From positions 1-8,152 of the forward strand of contig JABMPV010000442.1 of the NCBI GenBank assembly GCA_013202595.1: a DNA stretch of 8,152 bases, in the 5' to 3' direction. Made by a program: the position numbers and the translations under genes. The first letter of the stretch is position 1. Every line of letters starts with the position of its first letter. This DNA is from a bacterium. Its GTDB lineage: Bacteria > Actinomycetota > Acidimicrobiia > Spongiisociales > UBA11373. Shown here one piece after another: positions 1 through 5,751 of this stretch. Under the pieces are notes generated by a model that was given only the letters and a program-made list of their open reading frames with translations, had not been told where the DNA came from and searched no databases.

Positions 1-284
1 AGATCGCCGAGGAGACCGGGGTGACGGCGCTCACCCGGATCGGTGAGGGCCTTCTCGACGTCGATGTGCACCACCACCCGGGCAAACCGGGCAGGGAGCC
101 ACCGCATATCCACCTGGACATCCGCTATGGCTTTCGTGCGAGCGATGACCGGCTTGTTCCGACCGCCGAGGTCAGGGATGCCCGCTGGGTCGATCCGGCC
201 GATCTCGCCGCTCTCAATGCGAATGAGTCGGTCGCTCGCCCCGTGAGAACCCTCATGGGTCTCGTCGGCCCGCCGCCCTCCTAG
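1..284 (+). CDS. Nudix hydrolase, C-terminal part (5' end outside window)
   Basis: The reading frame is open from the first base and stops with TAG at 282-284. The first readable residues are I-A-E-E-T-G-V, preceded by the last two bases of a probable Glu codon. This matches the end of the Nudix box (REUxEExGU), whose glutamates bind the catalytic metal, so the window opens inside the active-site helix. Downstream, a His-rich stretch followed by PHIHLDIRYGFRA resembles the HxHxDxRF strand common in actinobacterial Nudix proteins, and ARWVDPADLAAL resembles the usual late 'W.. .. L' segment. Nudix enzymes hydrolyse nucleoside diphosphates linked to another moiety. The substrate cannot be inferred from this part. 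An internal ATG/GTG start would remove the Nudix box, so the gene is treated as truncated only by the window edge. Confidence 0.85.
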   Translation, partial: IAEETGVTALTRIGEGLLDVDVHHHPGKPGREPPHIHLDIRYGFRASDDRLVPTAEVRDARWVDPADLAALNANESVARPVRTLMGLVGPPPS

Positions 285-295
285 GCTTTCGCCAC

Positions 296-778
296 ATGAT
301 CCGCCGTGTCATTGGAGCAGCGACATTCCGCAGAGATGCCTACTTGCGCGCGGTGCTGAGCCCCAACGCCGCCGCAGACGGGTTGATGGTCGTCGCTGCG
401 GTCTATCTGGTGCTCGCTGTGGCCATCCTGCCCTTCAACGTCGTCGACTACGGGCGATGGGTGCTGAGCGGCCTGTGGTCGTGGCTGTTGCTCTCCGGTG
501 CCATCTATCTCATCGGCAAGCACCTCCTCGAAGGGTTCGGGTCGTTCCCCGGCATGCTGGCGGTCACCGCCTTCGCCCACCCCGTGCTGGCGGTCCTGCT
601 GATCGCTCGGCTCCCCGGCTTGCCCGATTGGCTGACTCTCGTCGTCAGCACGGTGTGGTTTCTCGCCATCCTGGTTGCGGGCACGAGGGTCGCTCTCGAG
701 TTGATCACCGAGAAGGCTCTGGTCGCCGTGGCGGGCGGGTACGTCGTCTGGCTCATCCTCAGCCGCTTCCTGGTCTAG
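296..778 (+). CDS. Yip1-like multi-pass membrane protein
   Basis: This 160-residue protein is strongly hydrophobic, with about four to five likely membrane segments (roughly residues 28-48, 58-76, 86-105, 112-130 and 138-158). The short N-terminal part resembles the entry to bacterial Yip1-domain proteins: an amphipathic RAVLSPNAAADG stretch before the first helix, then GSFPGMLAVTAFAHPVLAVLL, like the conserved 'gsf..ll....ya..P' segment of that family. Bacterial members have no well-defined function. The ATG lies 11 nt after the Nudix stop and has no Shine-Dalgarno; TAGGCT at 282-287 could be a -10 box giving a near-leaderless mRNA. The stop (776-778) is 8 nt before truA, so the two are probably cotranscribed. 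The family call rests on weak similarity, but the coding status is firm. Confidence 0.75.
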   Translation: MIRRVIGAATFRRDAYLRAVLSPNAAADGLMVVAAVYLVLAVAILPFNVVDYGRWVLSGLWSWLLLSGAIYLIGKHLLEGFGSFPGMLAVTAFAHPVLAVLLIARLPGLPDWLTLVVSTVWFLAILVAGTRVALELITEKALVAVAGGYVVWLILSRFLV

Positions 779-786
779 GTGATCCC

Positions 787-1518
787 GTGCCCAGACATCG
801 CATGGATATCTCGTACGACGGCAGCGGGTTCCGCGGCTTCGCGAGGAATCCCGGCGTTCGCACGGTTCAGGGCGTGCTGGAGGAGTCGCTCGAAATCGCG
901 GTCAGGGAGTCCATAGATCTGACCGTCGCCGGCCGCACGGACGCAGGCGTCCACGCCCGGCACAACGTGATCTCGTTCTCGGTGGCAAGGGAACTCGATC
1001 CGCGCCGACTCATGCGCTCGGTCAACACCATGCTCGGCGGAGAAGTGGTGGTGACCTACTCGGCGATCGTGACAGACGACTTCGATGCTCGTTTCTCCGC
1101 CACCGGCCGGGGGTATCGGTATTTCGTGAGCACCGCGCCGGTGATCCAGCCACTCGATCGTCTTCGGGTGCTGCAGATCGGGTTCGAACTGGATGAATCG
1201 CTCATGAACGAGGGCGTCGCGCATCTCGTGGGGTTGCACGACTTCGCGTCTCTATGCCGGGCCGCCAAAGGCCGCTCGACGATGCGCAATCTGCGGACGG
1301 TGAACTGGTCGCGTGAGGGTGATCGGTTCACACTGCTCGTCGAGGGCTCATCCTTCTGCCATCAGATGGTGAGATCCATCGTGGCGCTGAGCATCGACAT
1401 CGGAAGGGGCAAGGTCGATCCCGGCGATGTGCTCGGGATCATCGCGGCACGCGAGCGGAACGCATCGAGGGGGGCCGCCCCTCCTCATGGCCTGGTGTTG
1501 TGGGAGATTCGATACTGA
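787..1518 (+). CDS. truA: tRNA pseudouridine synthase A
   Basis: TruA isomerises uridines 38-40 in the anticodon arm of many tRNAs to pseudouridine. The protein is 243 residues, close to the usual bacterial length. It has YDGSGFRGF (10-18), RTVQGVLE (25-32), the catalytic motif AGRTDAGVHA with nucleophile Asp52, the DARFSATGRGYRYF segment, FCHQMVRSIV near the C-terminal third, and the closing APPHGLVLWEIRY, all diagnostic of the family. I chose the GTG at 787 because AGGTGA (777-782) precedes it by 4 nt. The alternative ATG at 802 has no ribosome site and would leave only three residues before the YDG motif. The much longer open frame starting at 457 overlaps the membrane-protein gene and is not coding there. 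In many bacteria truA sits directly before rplM; here about 3.3 kb separates them. Confidence 0.97.
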   Translation: MPRHRMDISYDGSGFRGFARNPGVRTVQGVLEESLEIAVRESIDLTVAGRTDAGVHARHNVISFSVARELDPRRLMRSVNTMLGGEVVVTYSAIVTDDFDARFSATGRGYRYFVSTAPVIQPLDRLRVLQIGFELDESLMNEGVAHLVGLHDFASLCRAAKGRSTMRNLRTVNWSREGDRFTLLVEGSSFCHQMVRSIVALSIDIGRGKVDPGDVLGIIAARERNASRGAAPPHGLVLWEIRY

Positions 1519-1580
1519 TTGTGTCCGTCTCAGACCAATCGAGACCGCTACCGTCGGAGGCACGCAGGGAGGGACACGAG

Positions 1581-1955
1581 ATGGCAGAAGACACCGAACG
1601 CCCCATGTCCAGTACCGAGATGATTCGCCGGGCACGCGAGGATCTCGAGGCCAAGAAGCCGGATGGTGTCGCGTCGTCATCGCCCGTGCCGGTCGGCGAC
1701 ATGCGCGATCGGCCGCGGGTCGATCCTGCCCGGAGTGACAAGACCTGGCGAAACCCCGTGCCGCCTTCGATTCCGCAGCGTCGCAGTGACAGCCGGGTGC
1801 GCCAGAGCGCGTACGCACGGACTCCGGCGCCCGTGCCTCCGACTCAGGCGCCGCCCTCGGCGTCTCGGGCGGCGGCGTTGGTTGTCGGGATCCTGGTGGC
1901 TCTCGTCGGTTTCGGCGTGGCACTGGCCGTTGCCCTGGCCAACGGCGGAGGCTGA
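1581..1955 (+). CDS. Small tail-anchored membrane protein of unknown function
   Basis: I do not recognise this 124-residue protein. It has three parts: a charged N-terminal region with a helical stretch (MIRRAREDLEAKK, about residues 14-26); a long low-complexity, Pro/Arg/Ser-rich linker (about 30-96); and one C-terminal hydrophobic helix (about 98-121) ending in AN-GGG. That makes it a probable tail-anchored, cytoplasm-facing membrane protein. The start is well supported: AGGGAGGG at 1566-1573 lies 7 nt before the ATG, the best ribosome site in the first 2 kb. The in-frame ATG at 1500 inside truA is rejected for lack of such a site. TACCGT at 1549-1554 could be a -10 box. The gene starts 62 nt after truA and could be cotranscribed with it or have its own promoter. 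Confidence 0.75.
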   Translation: MAEDTERPMSSTEMIRRAREDLEAKKPDGVASSSPVPVGDMRDRPRVDPARSDKTWRNPVPPSIPQRRSDSRVRQSAYARTPAPVPPTQAPPSASRAAALVVGILVALVGFGVALAVALANGGG

Positions 1956-1958
1956 GAG

Positions 1959-1976
1959 TCCGGGCGCCCGGCCGGA
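1959..1976 (+). terminator. GC-rich palindrome after the tail-anchored gene
   Basis: Four bases after the stop at 1953-1955 lies TCCGG (1959-1963), which can pair with CCGGA (1972-1976). It encloses a perfect 12-bp palindrome, CCGGGCGCCCGG (1960-1971). No U-tract follows, so it is not a classic intrinsic terminator. Position and stability suggest 3'-end formation or mRNA stabilisation. The rest of the 98-nt gap to the next gene holds only the putative promoter at 2042-2047. Confidence 0.3.
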
Positions 1977-2041
1977 TCGATGTCCGCCCACTCTGGCCCC
2001 GTCAGTCGGAGAATGCTGGATCGCTGAGCGGGAACGACTGG

Positions 2042-2047
2042 TACCTT
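2042..2047 (+). promoter_or_regulatory. Putative -10 box for a leaderless trhA mRNA
   Basis: TACCTT fits the actinobacterial -10 consensus TANNNT and ends 6 nt before the GTG at 2054, so transcription would start at the initiation codon. No Shine-Dalgarno is visible before this GTG, which fits leaderless translation. No convincing -35 element is seen. Confidence 0.4.
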
Positions 2048-2053
2048 CTCCGG

Positions 2054-2701
2054 GTGACCGCAGTCTCCGCAGCCCCAAAGCCCCTCCTGAGGGGTTGGTT
2101 CCATCTCGTGATGGCCCCCGTGGCCCTCGTAGCAGGGGTCGTGCTGGTGGCGCTGTCGGGGTCTCGTGAGGCGCGGATCTCTGCAGGGATCTTTGCCGCA
2201 ACGGCGGTCCTCCTGTTCAGCACCAGCGCCATGCTCCATCGGGGCACGTGGTCAGAGGGCGTCGAGATCACCCTGCGGCGCCTCGATCACTCGAACATCT
2301 TCCTGATCATCGCCGGCACCTATACGCCCTTTGCAGTCCTGGCGCTGCCTCCCGGCCAGGGGCGCGTGCTGCTGTGGATCGTGTGGAGCGGGGCACTCGC
2401 CGGAGTGGCGTTCCGGGTGTTGTGGGTCGGCGCACCGCGGTGGCTGTACACGCCTGTGTACGTGGCACTGGGGTGGGTCGCCGTCTTCTACCTGCCCGAC
2501 TTCCTGCGGAATGCCGGCGTCGCCGCGACGGTGCTGATAATCGTCGGGGGAGTGCTCTACAGCCTGGGGGCTGTGGTCTATGGCTCCAAGCGCCCCGATC
2601 CCTCACCACGCTTCTTCGGCTTCCACGAGGTGTTCCACGCATTCACTGTGGCGGCGTTCGTCGCCCACTACGTGGCCGTTTCGTTCATCGTGTACTCGTA
2701 G
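2054..2701 (+). CDS. trhA: Hemolysin III / TrhA family (PAQR-type) membrane protein
   Basis: This 215-residue protein has about seven hydrophobic segments and the family's signature motifs. These are RGWFH near the N-terminus (13-17), STSAMLHRG in the second helix region (His62), RLDHSNIFLIIAGTYTPF (76-93), and HEVFHAF in the last helix region (His191, His195). His62, His191 and His195 match the three-His metal site known in the PAQR superfamily, where the metal is zinc. The 'hemolysin' name is historical; bacterial members have been linked to membrane-fluidity or energy homeostasis. The GTG start is preferred because the next in-frame GTG (2108) would delete the conserved RGW.H segment. The gene converges on the downstream minus-strand pair, and its stop lies in a short tandem repeat. 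Confidence 0.92.
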   Translation: MTAVSAAPKPLLRGWFHLVMAPVALVAGVVLVALSGSREARISAGIFAATAVLLFSTSAMLHRGTWSEGVEITLRRLDHSNIFLIIAGTYTPFAVLALPPGQGRVLLWIVWSGALAGVAFRVLWVGAPRWLYTPVYVALGWVAVFYLPDFLRNAGVAATVLIIVGGVLYSLGAVVYGSKRPDPSPRFFGFHEVFHAFTVAAFVAHYVAVSFIVYS

Positions 2702-2744
2702 AAATCGTCTGCGAGCAGAAATCGTCTGCCAGCAGAAATCGTCT
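2700..2744. repeat. Three tandem copies of AGAAATCGTCT, 17-nt period, at a convergent gene junction
   Basis: The 11-nt word AGAAATCGTCT occurs exactly at 2700-2710, 2717-2727 and 2734-2744, separated by GCGAGC and GCCAGC. Adjacent copies can form small TCTG[CNAG]CAGA hairpins. The first copy contains the end of the trhA stop codon, and the last contains two bases of the complementary strand's stop codon (2743-2745). The array therefore fills the whole intergenic gap of 41 nt. It may act as a bidirectional terminator or be a replication-slippage product. Confidence 0.85.
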
Positions 2745-3507
2745 ACTGCGTCGCGTCGGCGGCGACCTTGCGAACCCGGTTCACCAGACCGGCGCCACCT
2801 TCGATCTCGAGAGCCTCGATCGGTGCCCGCCCCCAGGCCCAGAGGTCGAGGTTGGACGCCGTTCCGGAGAGCACGGTGTCGGCGTCTTGGGTGGCGCCCT
2901 CCTCGAGGATCCATCCAGGTCCGTACTTCCCGTCTCCCATGATGAGCGTGCGCGACTCCGCCACATCGGTCATGTGGATCACGAGCAGGCGGCCGTTTGC
3001 GACGAACTCGAAGGCCGGATCGTCGGTGTAGCCGCACATGATGTGCCCGAGGATCTCATCGACCCCATCGGCGGCCAGTGCGGCGTCGATCGGGCTGATA
3101 TCGCCGTGCGCCGACTGGGCGTCTGCTCTGTGGATCGCCGTCTCGTGAGCCATGCGGCGCTGCCAGAAGCCGGTCGTCTGGTCGGCCGGATACCAGGTGT
3201 AGACGGGGATGTCCTGCGCCACATCCAGTGTGGCCAGCAATTGCTCGACACCCTGCTCGAACCATGCGATCAGGCCGTCGTCGCCCGGTGGCGCCTCGAG
3301 GTCCGGCGTCTCGGTGCGGGCCTGTACTCGGAGGCGGACGATGGACTCCTTCTGGCGGTGCACGGCGCTGGTGTGACCCACGACGTCTCGAACCACCCAT
3401 CCGGGGCACGGTGGGACCTCGGCGTCCAGGCCGTTGCGGGCTGCCGTTGCGAGGAGGGCGGAATCCTCTCGGACGAGTTCTCGATATCTCTCCCTGGTCA
3501 GTCTCAC
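2743..3507 (-). CDS. Mycothiol-dependent maleylpyruvate isomerase family protein
   Basis: The protein has 254 residues and the DinB-like/MDMPI fold signature. VPPCPGWVVRDVVGHTSAVH (31-50) resembles the N-terminal 'P.cPgW.v.dl..H' helix, and FWQRRMAHETAIHRADA (114-130) carries the E-x3-H pair. His45, Glu122 and His126 are the expected metal ligands. A C-terminal segment, GTASNLDLWAWGR, matches the MDMPI C-terminal domain. Family members use mycothiol, the actinobacterial thiol, as cofactor or cosubstrate for isomerisation or S-transfer; the substrate here is unknown. Translation starts at a GTG whose last two bases overlap the ilvA TGA (GTGA). GGAGGTG on the minus strand (3519-3513) is an excellent ribosome site 5 nt upstream. 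The pair is almost certainly cotranscribed and translationally coupled. Confidence 0.88.
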   Translation of the reverse strand: MRLTRERYRELVREDSALLATAARNGLDAEVPPCPGWVVRDVVGHTSAVHRQKESIVRLRVQARTETPDLEAPPGDDGLIAWFEQGVEQLLATLDVAQDIPVYTWYPADQTTGFWQRRMAHETAIHRADAQSAHGDISPIDAALAADGVDEILGHIMCGYTDDPAFEFVANGRLLVIHMTDVAESRTLIMGDGKYGPGWILEEGATQDADTVLSGTASNLDLWAWGRAPIEALEIEGGAGLVNRVRKVAADATQ

Positions 3508-4724
3508 GCCAGCACCTCCAGATCGAACTCGGACAGCGTCTTCACGATCGAGGCCATCTGCTCGGGTCCTCTGGTCTCCACGGAGATGGTGATCTCGGTG
3601 AAGGCGAACGGAAGCCCTATTCCTTCTCTGCGGTGCTCTACCTGCACGACATTGGCTCCCAGTTCGGCCACCGTGTTGGTGAGTCGGGCCAGTTGCCCGG
3701 GTACATCGGGGACCCGCACCCGGAACGAACCGAAACGGCCGGCGGCTTCGAGGCCATGGCGCAGAACCCGGTCGAGCAGCAGCAGGTCGATGTTTCCGCC
3801 CGACAGGACCACGACGGTTGGGCCGTCGCCTTCGGGGATCAGTCCGTCGAGCACCGCTGCCAGGCCGGCGGCCCCGGCGGGTTCGACGAGGTACTTCGCC
3901 CTCTCCAGCAGGAGTGCGACCGCCCTGGTCATCTGCGGGTCGTCCACGGTCACGATGTCGTCGACGTATGCCTGGACGTGGCGAAACACCAGATCTGAGG
4001 GACGGGAGACGGCGATGCCGTCGGCGACGGTGTAGCGATGGGGCACCGGGGTGGGCGTGCCTGCGGCTCTGCTGGCGACGTAGGTGGCTGTGGCCGCCGC
4101 CTCGACGCCGACGATCCTGGTGGTGGGACTGATGGCCTTGACCGCCGTGGCGACGCCGGCGAGCAGTCCTCCCCCGCCTGTGGGAATGACGATCGTCCCC
4201 GCCGTGGGGAGGTCCTCGGCGATCTCGATGCCCAGCGTCCCCTGTCCGGCGACGATATGGAGGTCGTCGTAGGGGTGGACGAATCTGGCTCCCGTCTCGG
4301 CGGAGAAGGCCTGCGCAGCGTCGACTGCCTCACCGAGGTTGCTGCCCGACAGTCGGATCTCGGCTCCGTAATCGGTGGTTGCCTGGATCTTGGGGATGGG
4401 CGCCGATTTCGGCATGAACACGGTGGCACCGATGCCGAGGGTGGCCGCTGCGAGGGCCACGCCCTGTGCATGGTTGCCCTGGGAGGCGGCCACCACTCCC
4501 GCAGAGGGGTCCTCAATCGCTGCCAGGGCGTTCATCGCGCCGCGGATCTTGAACGACCCTGCCCGCTGCAGGTGCTCTGCCTTGAGCCAGATTTCGCGTT
4601 CACACAGACGCGAAAACGTACTCGAACGCTCCAGGGACGTCCGGATCACGACGCTGGACCCCAATTCTGCGGCCGATCGGATGTCGGCGAGAGTCAGGAG
4701 GTCGGTTTGCGCTGCTCCATCCAT
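3504..4724 (-). CDS. ilvA: Threonine ammonia-lyase (threonine dehydratase) with C-terminal ACT domain
   Basis: This PLP enzyme deaminates threonine (often also serine) to 2-oxobutyrate, the first step toward isoleucine. In the 406-residue protein, Lys59 in GSFKIRG is the Schiff-base lysine. SQGNHAQG (81-88) binds the substrate carboxylate, PTGGGG (181-186) is the phosphate-binding loop, and SGGN (308-311) lies near the PLP ring. From about residue 334, FRVRVPDVPGQLARLTNTVAELGANV is a single ACT domain, giving the 'medium form' architecture. Start: the minus frame runs on upstream to 5333, but that part is antisense to rplM. ATG 4724 is the first codon with a proper family N-terminus (LTLADIRSAAELG). 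No Shine-Dalgarno is seen. Whether the role is biosynthetic or catabolic is undecided, since no ilv neighbours are present. It is divergent from rplM and coupled to the MDMPI gene. Confidence 0.95.
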   Translation of the reverse strand: MDGAAQTDLLTLADIRSAAELGSSVVIRTSLERSSTFSRLCEREIWLKAEHLQRAGSFKIRGAMNALAAIEDPSAGVVAASQGNHAQGVALAAATLGIGATVFMPKSAPIPKIQATTDYGAEIRLSGSNLGEAVDAAQAFSAETGARFVHPYDDLHIVAGQGTLGIEIAEDLPTAGTIVIPTGGGGLLAGVATAVKAISPTTRIVGVEAAATATYVASRAAGTPTPVPHRYTVADGIAVSRPSDLVFRHVQAYVDDIVTVDDPQMTRAVALLLERAKYLVEPAGAAGLAAVLDGLIPEGDGPTVVVLSGGNIDLLLLDRVLRHGLEAAGRFGSFRVRVPDVPGQLARLTNTVAELGANVVQVEHRREGIGLPFAFTEITISVETRGPEQMASIVKTLSEFDLEVLA

Positions 4725-4732
4725 AGCGAGCG

Positions 4733-4738
4733 ACGCTA
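4733..4738 (-). promoter_or_regulatory. Putative -10 box of ilvA
   Basis: Read on the minus strand, this is TAGCGT (TANNNT), 8 nt before the ATG at 4724. With no ribosome site in between, it suggests a leaderless or near-leaderless ilvA mRNA. No good -35 element is present, so the call is tentative. Confidence 0.3.
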
Positions 4739-4755
4739 CACGGCCCGATCGCGTC

Positions 4756-4784
4756 TTGCGGAGCCGTCTCTGGACCGATACCAT
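4756..4784 (+). promoter_or_regulatory. Putative promoter of rplM-rpsI
   Basis: TTGCGG (4756-4761) and TACCAT (4779-4784) are spaced by exactly 17 nt, as for a housekeeping sigma-70/SigA promoter. The predicted start near 4791 would give a 5' leader of about 78 nt that begins at the hairpin starting at 4792. The promoter faces away from ilvA in the 144-nt divergent gap. Confidence 0.5.
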
Positions 4785-4791
4785 GCGCACT

Positions 4792-4828
4792 CGCCCCGCC
4801 GCGCGGGGCGCTCCCATGTGTTCGGGAG
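4792..4828 (+). promoter_or_regulatory. Double stem-loop in the rplM leader
   Basis: CGCCCCGC (4792-4799) pairs perfectly with GCGGGGCG (4803-4810) around a 3-nt loop. Immediately afterwards CTCCC (4811-4815) pairs with GGGAG (4824-4828) around an 8-nt loop. Both lie at the predicted 5' end of the rplM message and upstream of its GAGGA ribosome site (4856-4860). L13 is known to autoregulate its operon in other bacteria, and structured L13 leaders exist, so a regulatory leader is plausible. The match is positional; I do not recognise a specific motif. Confidence 0.4.
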
Positions 4829-4868
4829 TGCCCGCCGGGTGGCAGCCGCTCGTCCGAGGAACCCGCGT

Positions 4869-5327
4869 ATGAAGATGCAAAAGACGTTCACGCCGCGACC
4901 GACCGATGTCGATCGCGCCTGGTGGGTTGTCGACGCCGCCGATGTGCCGCTCGGCCGCCTTGCGACAGAGATCGCGAGGATTCTGCGCGGCAAGCACAAT
5001 CCGAAGTTCGCTCCCCATATGGATATGGGCGACTTCGTGATCGTGATCAACGCCGAGAAGATCGCCGTCAGCGGGTCCAAGGCCGAGGACAAGCGCTACT
5101 ACCGCCATTCGGGATACCCCGGTGGCCTGAGCGAAGAGTCCTACGCCAAGGTGCTCGCCGCGCATCCCGAGCGCATCATTGAGCGCGCCGTGCGCGGAAT
5201 GCTCCCCAAGAACCGGTTGGGACGGGCTCAGTTCCGCAAGCTGAAGGTCCATGCCGGGCCGACCCATCCCCATGCGGCCCAGTCGCCGCAGCCACTCGAG
5301 TTCAATGTGCGAAAGGTCGTGTCCTGA
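4869..5327 (+). CDS. rplM: 50S ribosomal protein L13
   Basis: L13 is an early-assembling protein of the large ribosomal subunit. The 152-residue product shows WWVVDAADVPLGRLATEIARILRGKH (18-43), APHMDMGDFVIVINAEK (48-64), YRHSGYPGG (78-86), RAVRGMLPKNRLGR and the C-terminal HPHAAQSPQPLEF, all typical of bacterial L13. I chose ATG 4869 because GAGGA (4856-4860) precedes it by 8 nt; the ATG two codons later is also possible. The frame is open far upstream, but that stretch is antisense to ilvA and not coding. The stop overlaps the rpsI start by one base (TGATG), the usual coupling for the rplM-rpsI operon. Confidence 0.98.
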   Translation: MKMQKTFTPRPTDVDRAWWVVDAADVPLGRLATEIARILRGKHNPKFAPHMDMGDFVIVINAEKIAVSGSKAEDKRYYRHSGYPGGLSEESYAKVLAAHPERIIERAVRGMLPKNRLGRAQFRKLKVHAGPTHPHAAQSPQPLEFNVRKVVS

Positions 5328-5719
5328 TGCCAAAGCCGCTCACCCAGACCATCGGGCGTCGCAAGACCTCCCGGGCCCGCGTACGCCTCTATGAGGGCAC
5401 AGGCCAGATCAGCCTCAACGGCCGCACGATCGAAGACTTCTTCCCCACCCAGGCCCAGCGCATCAGGGTCACCGAACCGCTCAGGGTTGCAGGGATCGAG
5501 GGACGCTACGACATCCACGCAAAGCTCGAAGGTGGCGGCACCACCGGGCAGTGCGATGCGCTTCGTCTCGGCATCTCCCGGGCCCTCATCGAATTGGAGC
5601 CCGAGCTTCGCGGAGTGCTCAAGGCCGGAGGTCTGCTGACTCGCGACTCCCGCAAGGTGGAGCGCAAGAAGTACGGTCTTCGCAAGGCCCGCCGCGCTCC
5701 TCAGTTCACGAAGCGCTAA
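5327..5719 (+). CDS. rpsI: 30S ribosomal protein S9
   Basis: S9 binds the 3' major domain of 16S rRNA, and its C-terminal tail reaches the P-site tRNA. The 130-residue protein carries IGRRKTSRARVRLYEG (9-24), the NGRTIEDFFP strand, GGGTTGQCDALRLGISRAL, and the hallmark C-terminus LLTRDSRKVERKKYGLRKARRAPQFTKR ending in the conserved Lys-Arg. It shares one base with the rplM stop. AAAGGT (5312-5317), inside the rplM coding sequence, is a ribosome site 9 nt upstream. It is followed after 32 nt by glmM, a common actinobacterial arrangement. Confidence 0.98.
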   Translation: MPKPLTQTIGRRKTSRARVRLYEGTGQISLNGRTIEDFFPTQAQRIRVTEPLRVAGIEGRYDIHAKLEGGGTTGQCDALRLGISRALIELEPELRGVLKAGGLLTRDSRKVERKKYGLRKARRAPQFTKR

Positions 5720-5751
5720 GGGCACCCGGCGTAACGCGCCGATTAGTGACC

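Noticed and set aside
457..786. Upstream extension of the truA frame
   Set aside because: It lies within the Yip1-like gene in a different frame, and the GTG at 787 has a ribosome site and gives a normal TruA length.
2700..2744. CRISPR array
   Set aside because: Repeats of 11 nt with 6-nt spacers are far too short, and there are no cas genes.
2248..4035. 595-residue plus-strand open frame
   Set aside because: It overlaps trhA in another frame and is antisense to the MDMPI and ilvA genes. Composition and lack of motifs mark it as a shadow.
4038..4868. Upstream extension of the rplM frame
   Set aside because: It is antisense to ilvA and crosses the promoter region. L13 has a normal start with a ribosome site at 4869.
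4725..5333. N-terminal extension of the ilvA frame by 203 residues
   Set aside because: It runs antisense through rplM, shows no domain, and ilvA has a family-like N-terminus at ATG 4724.
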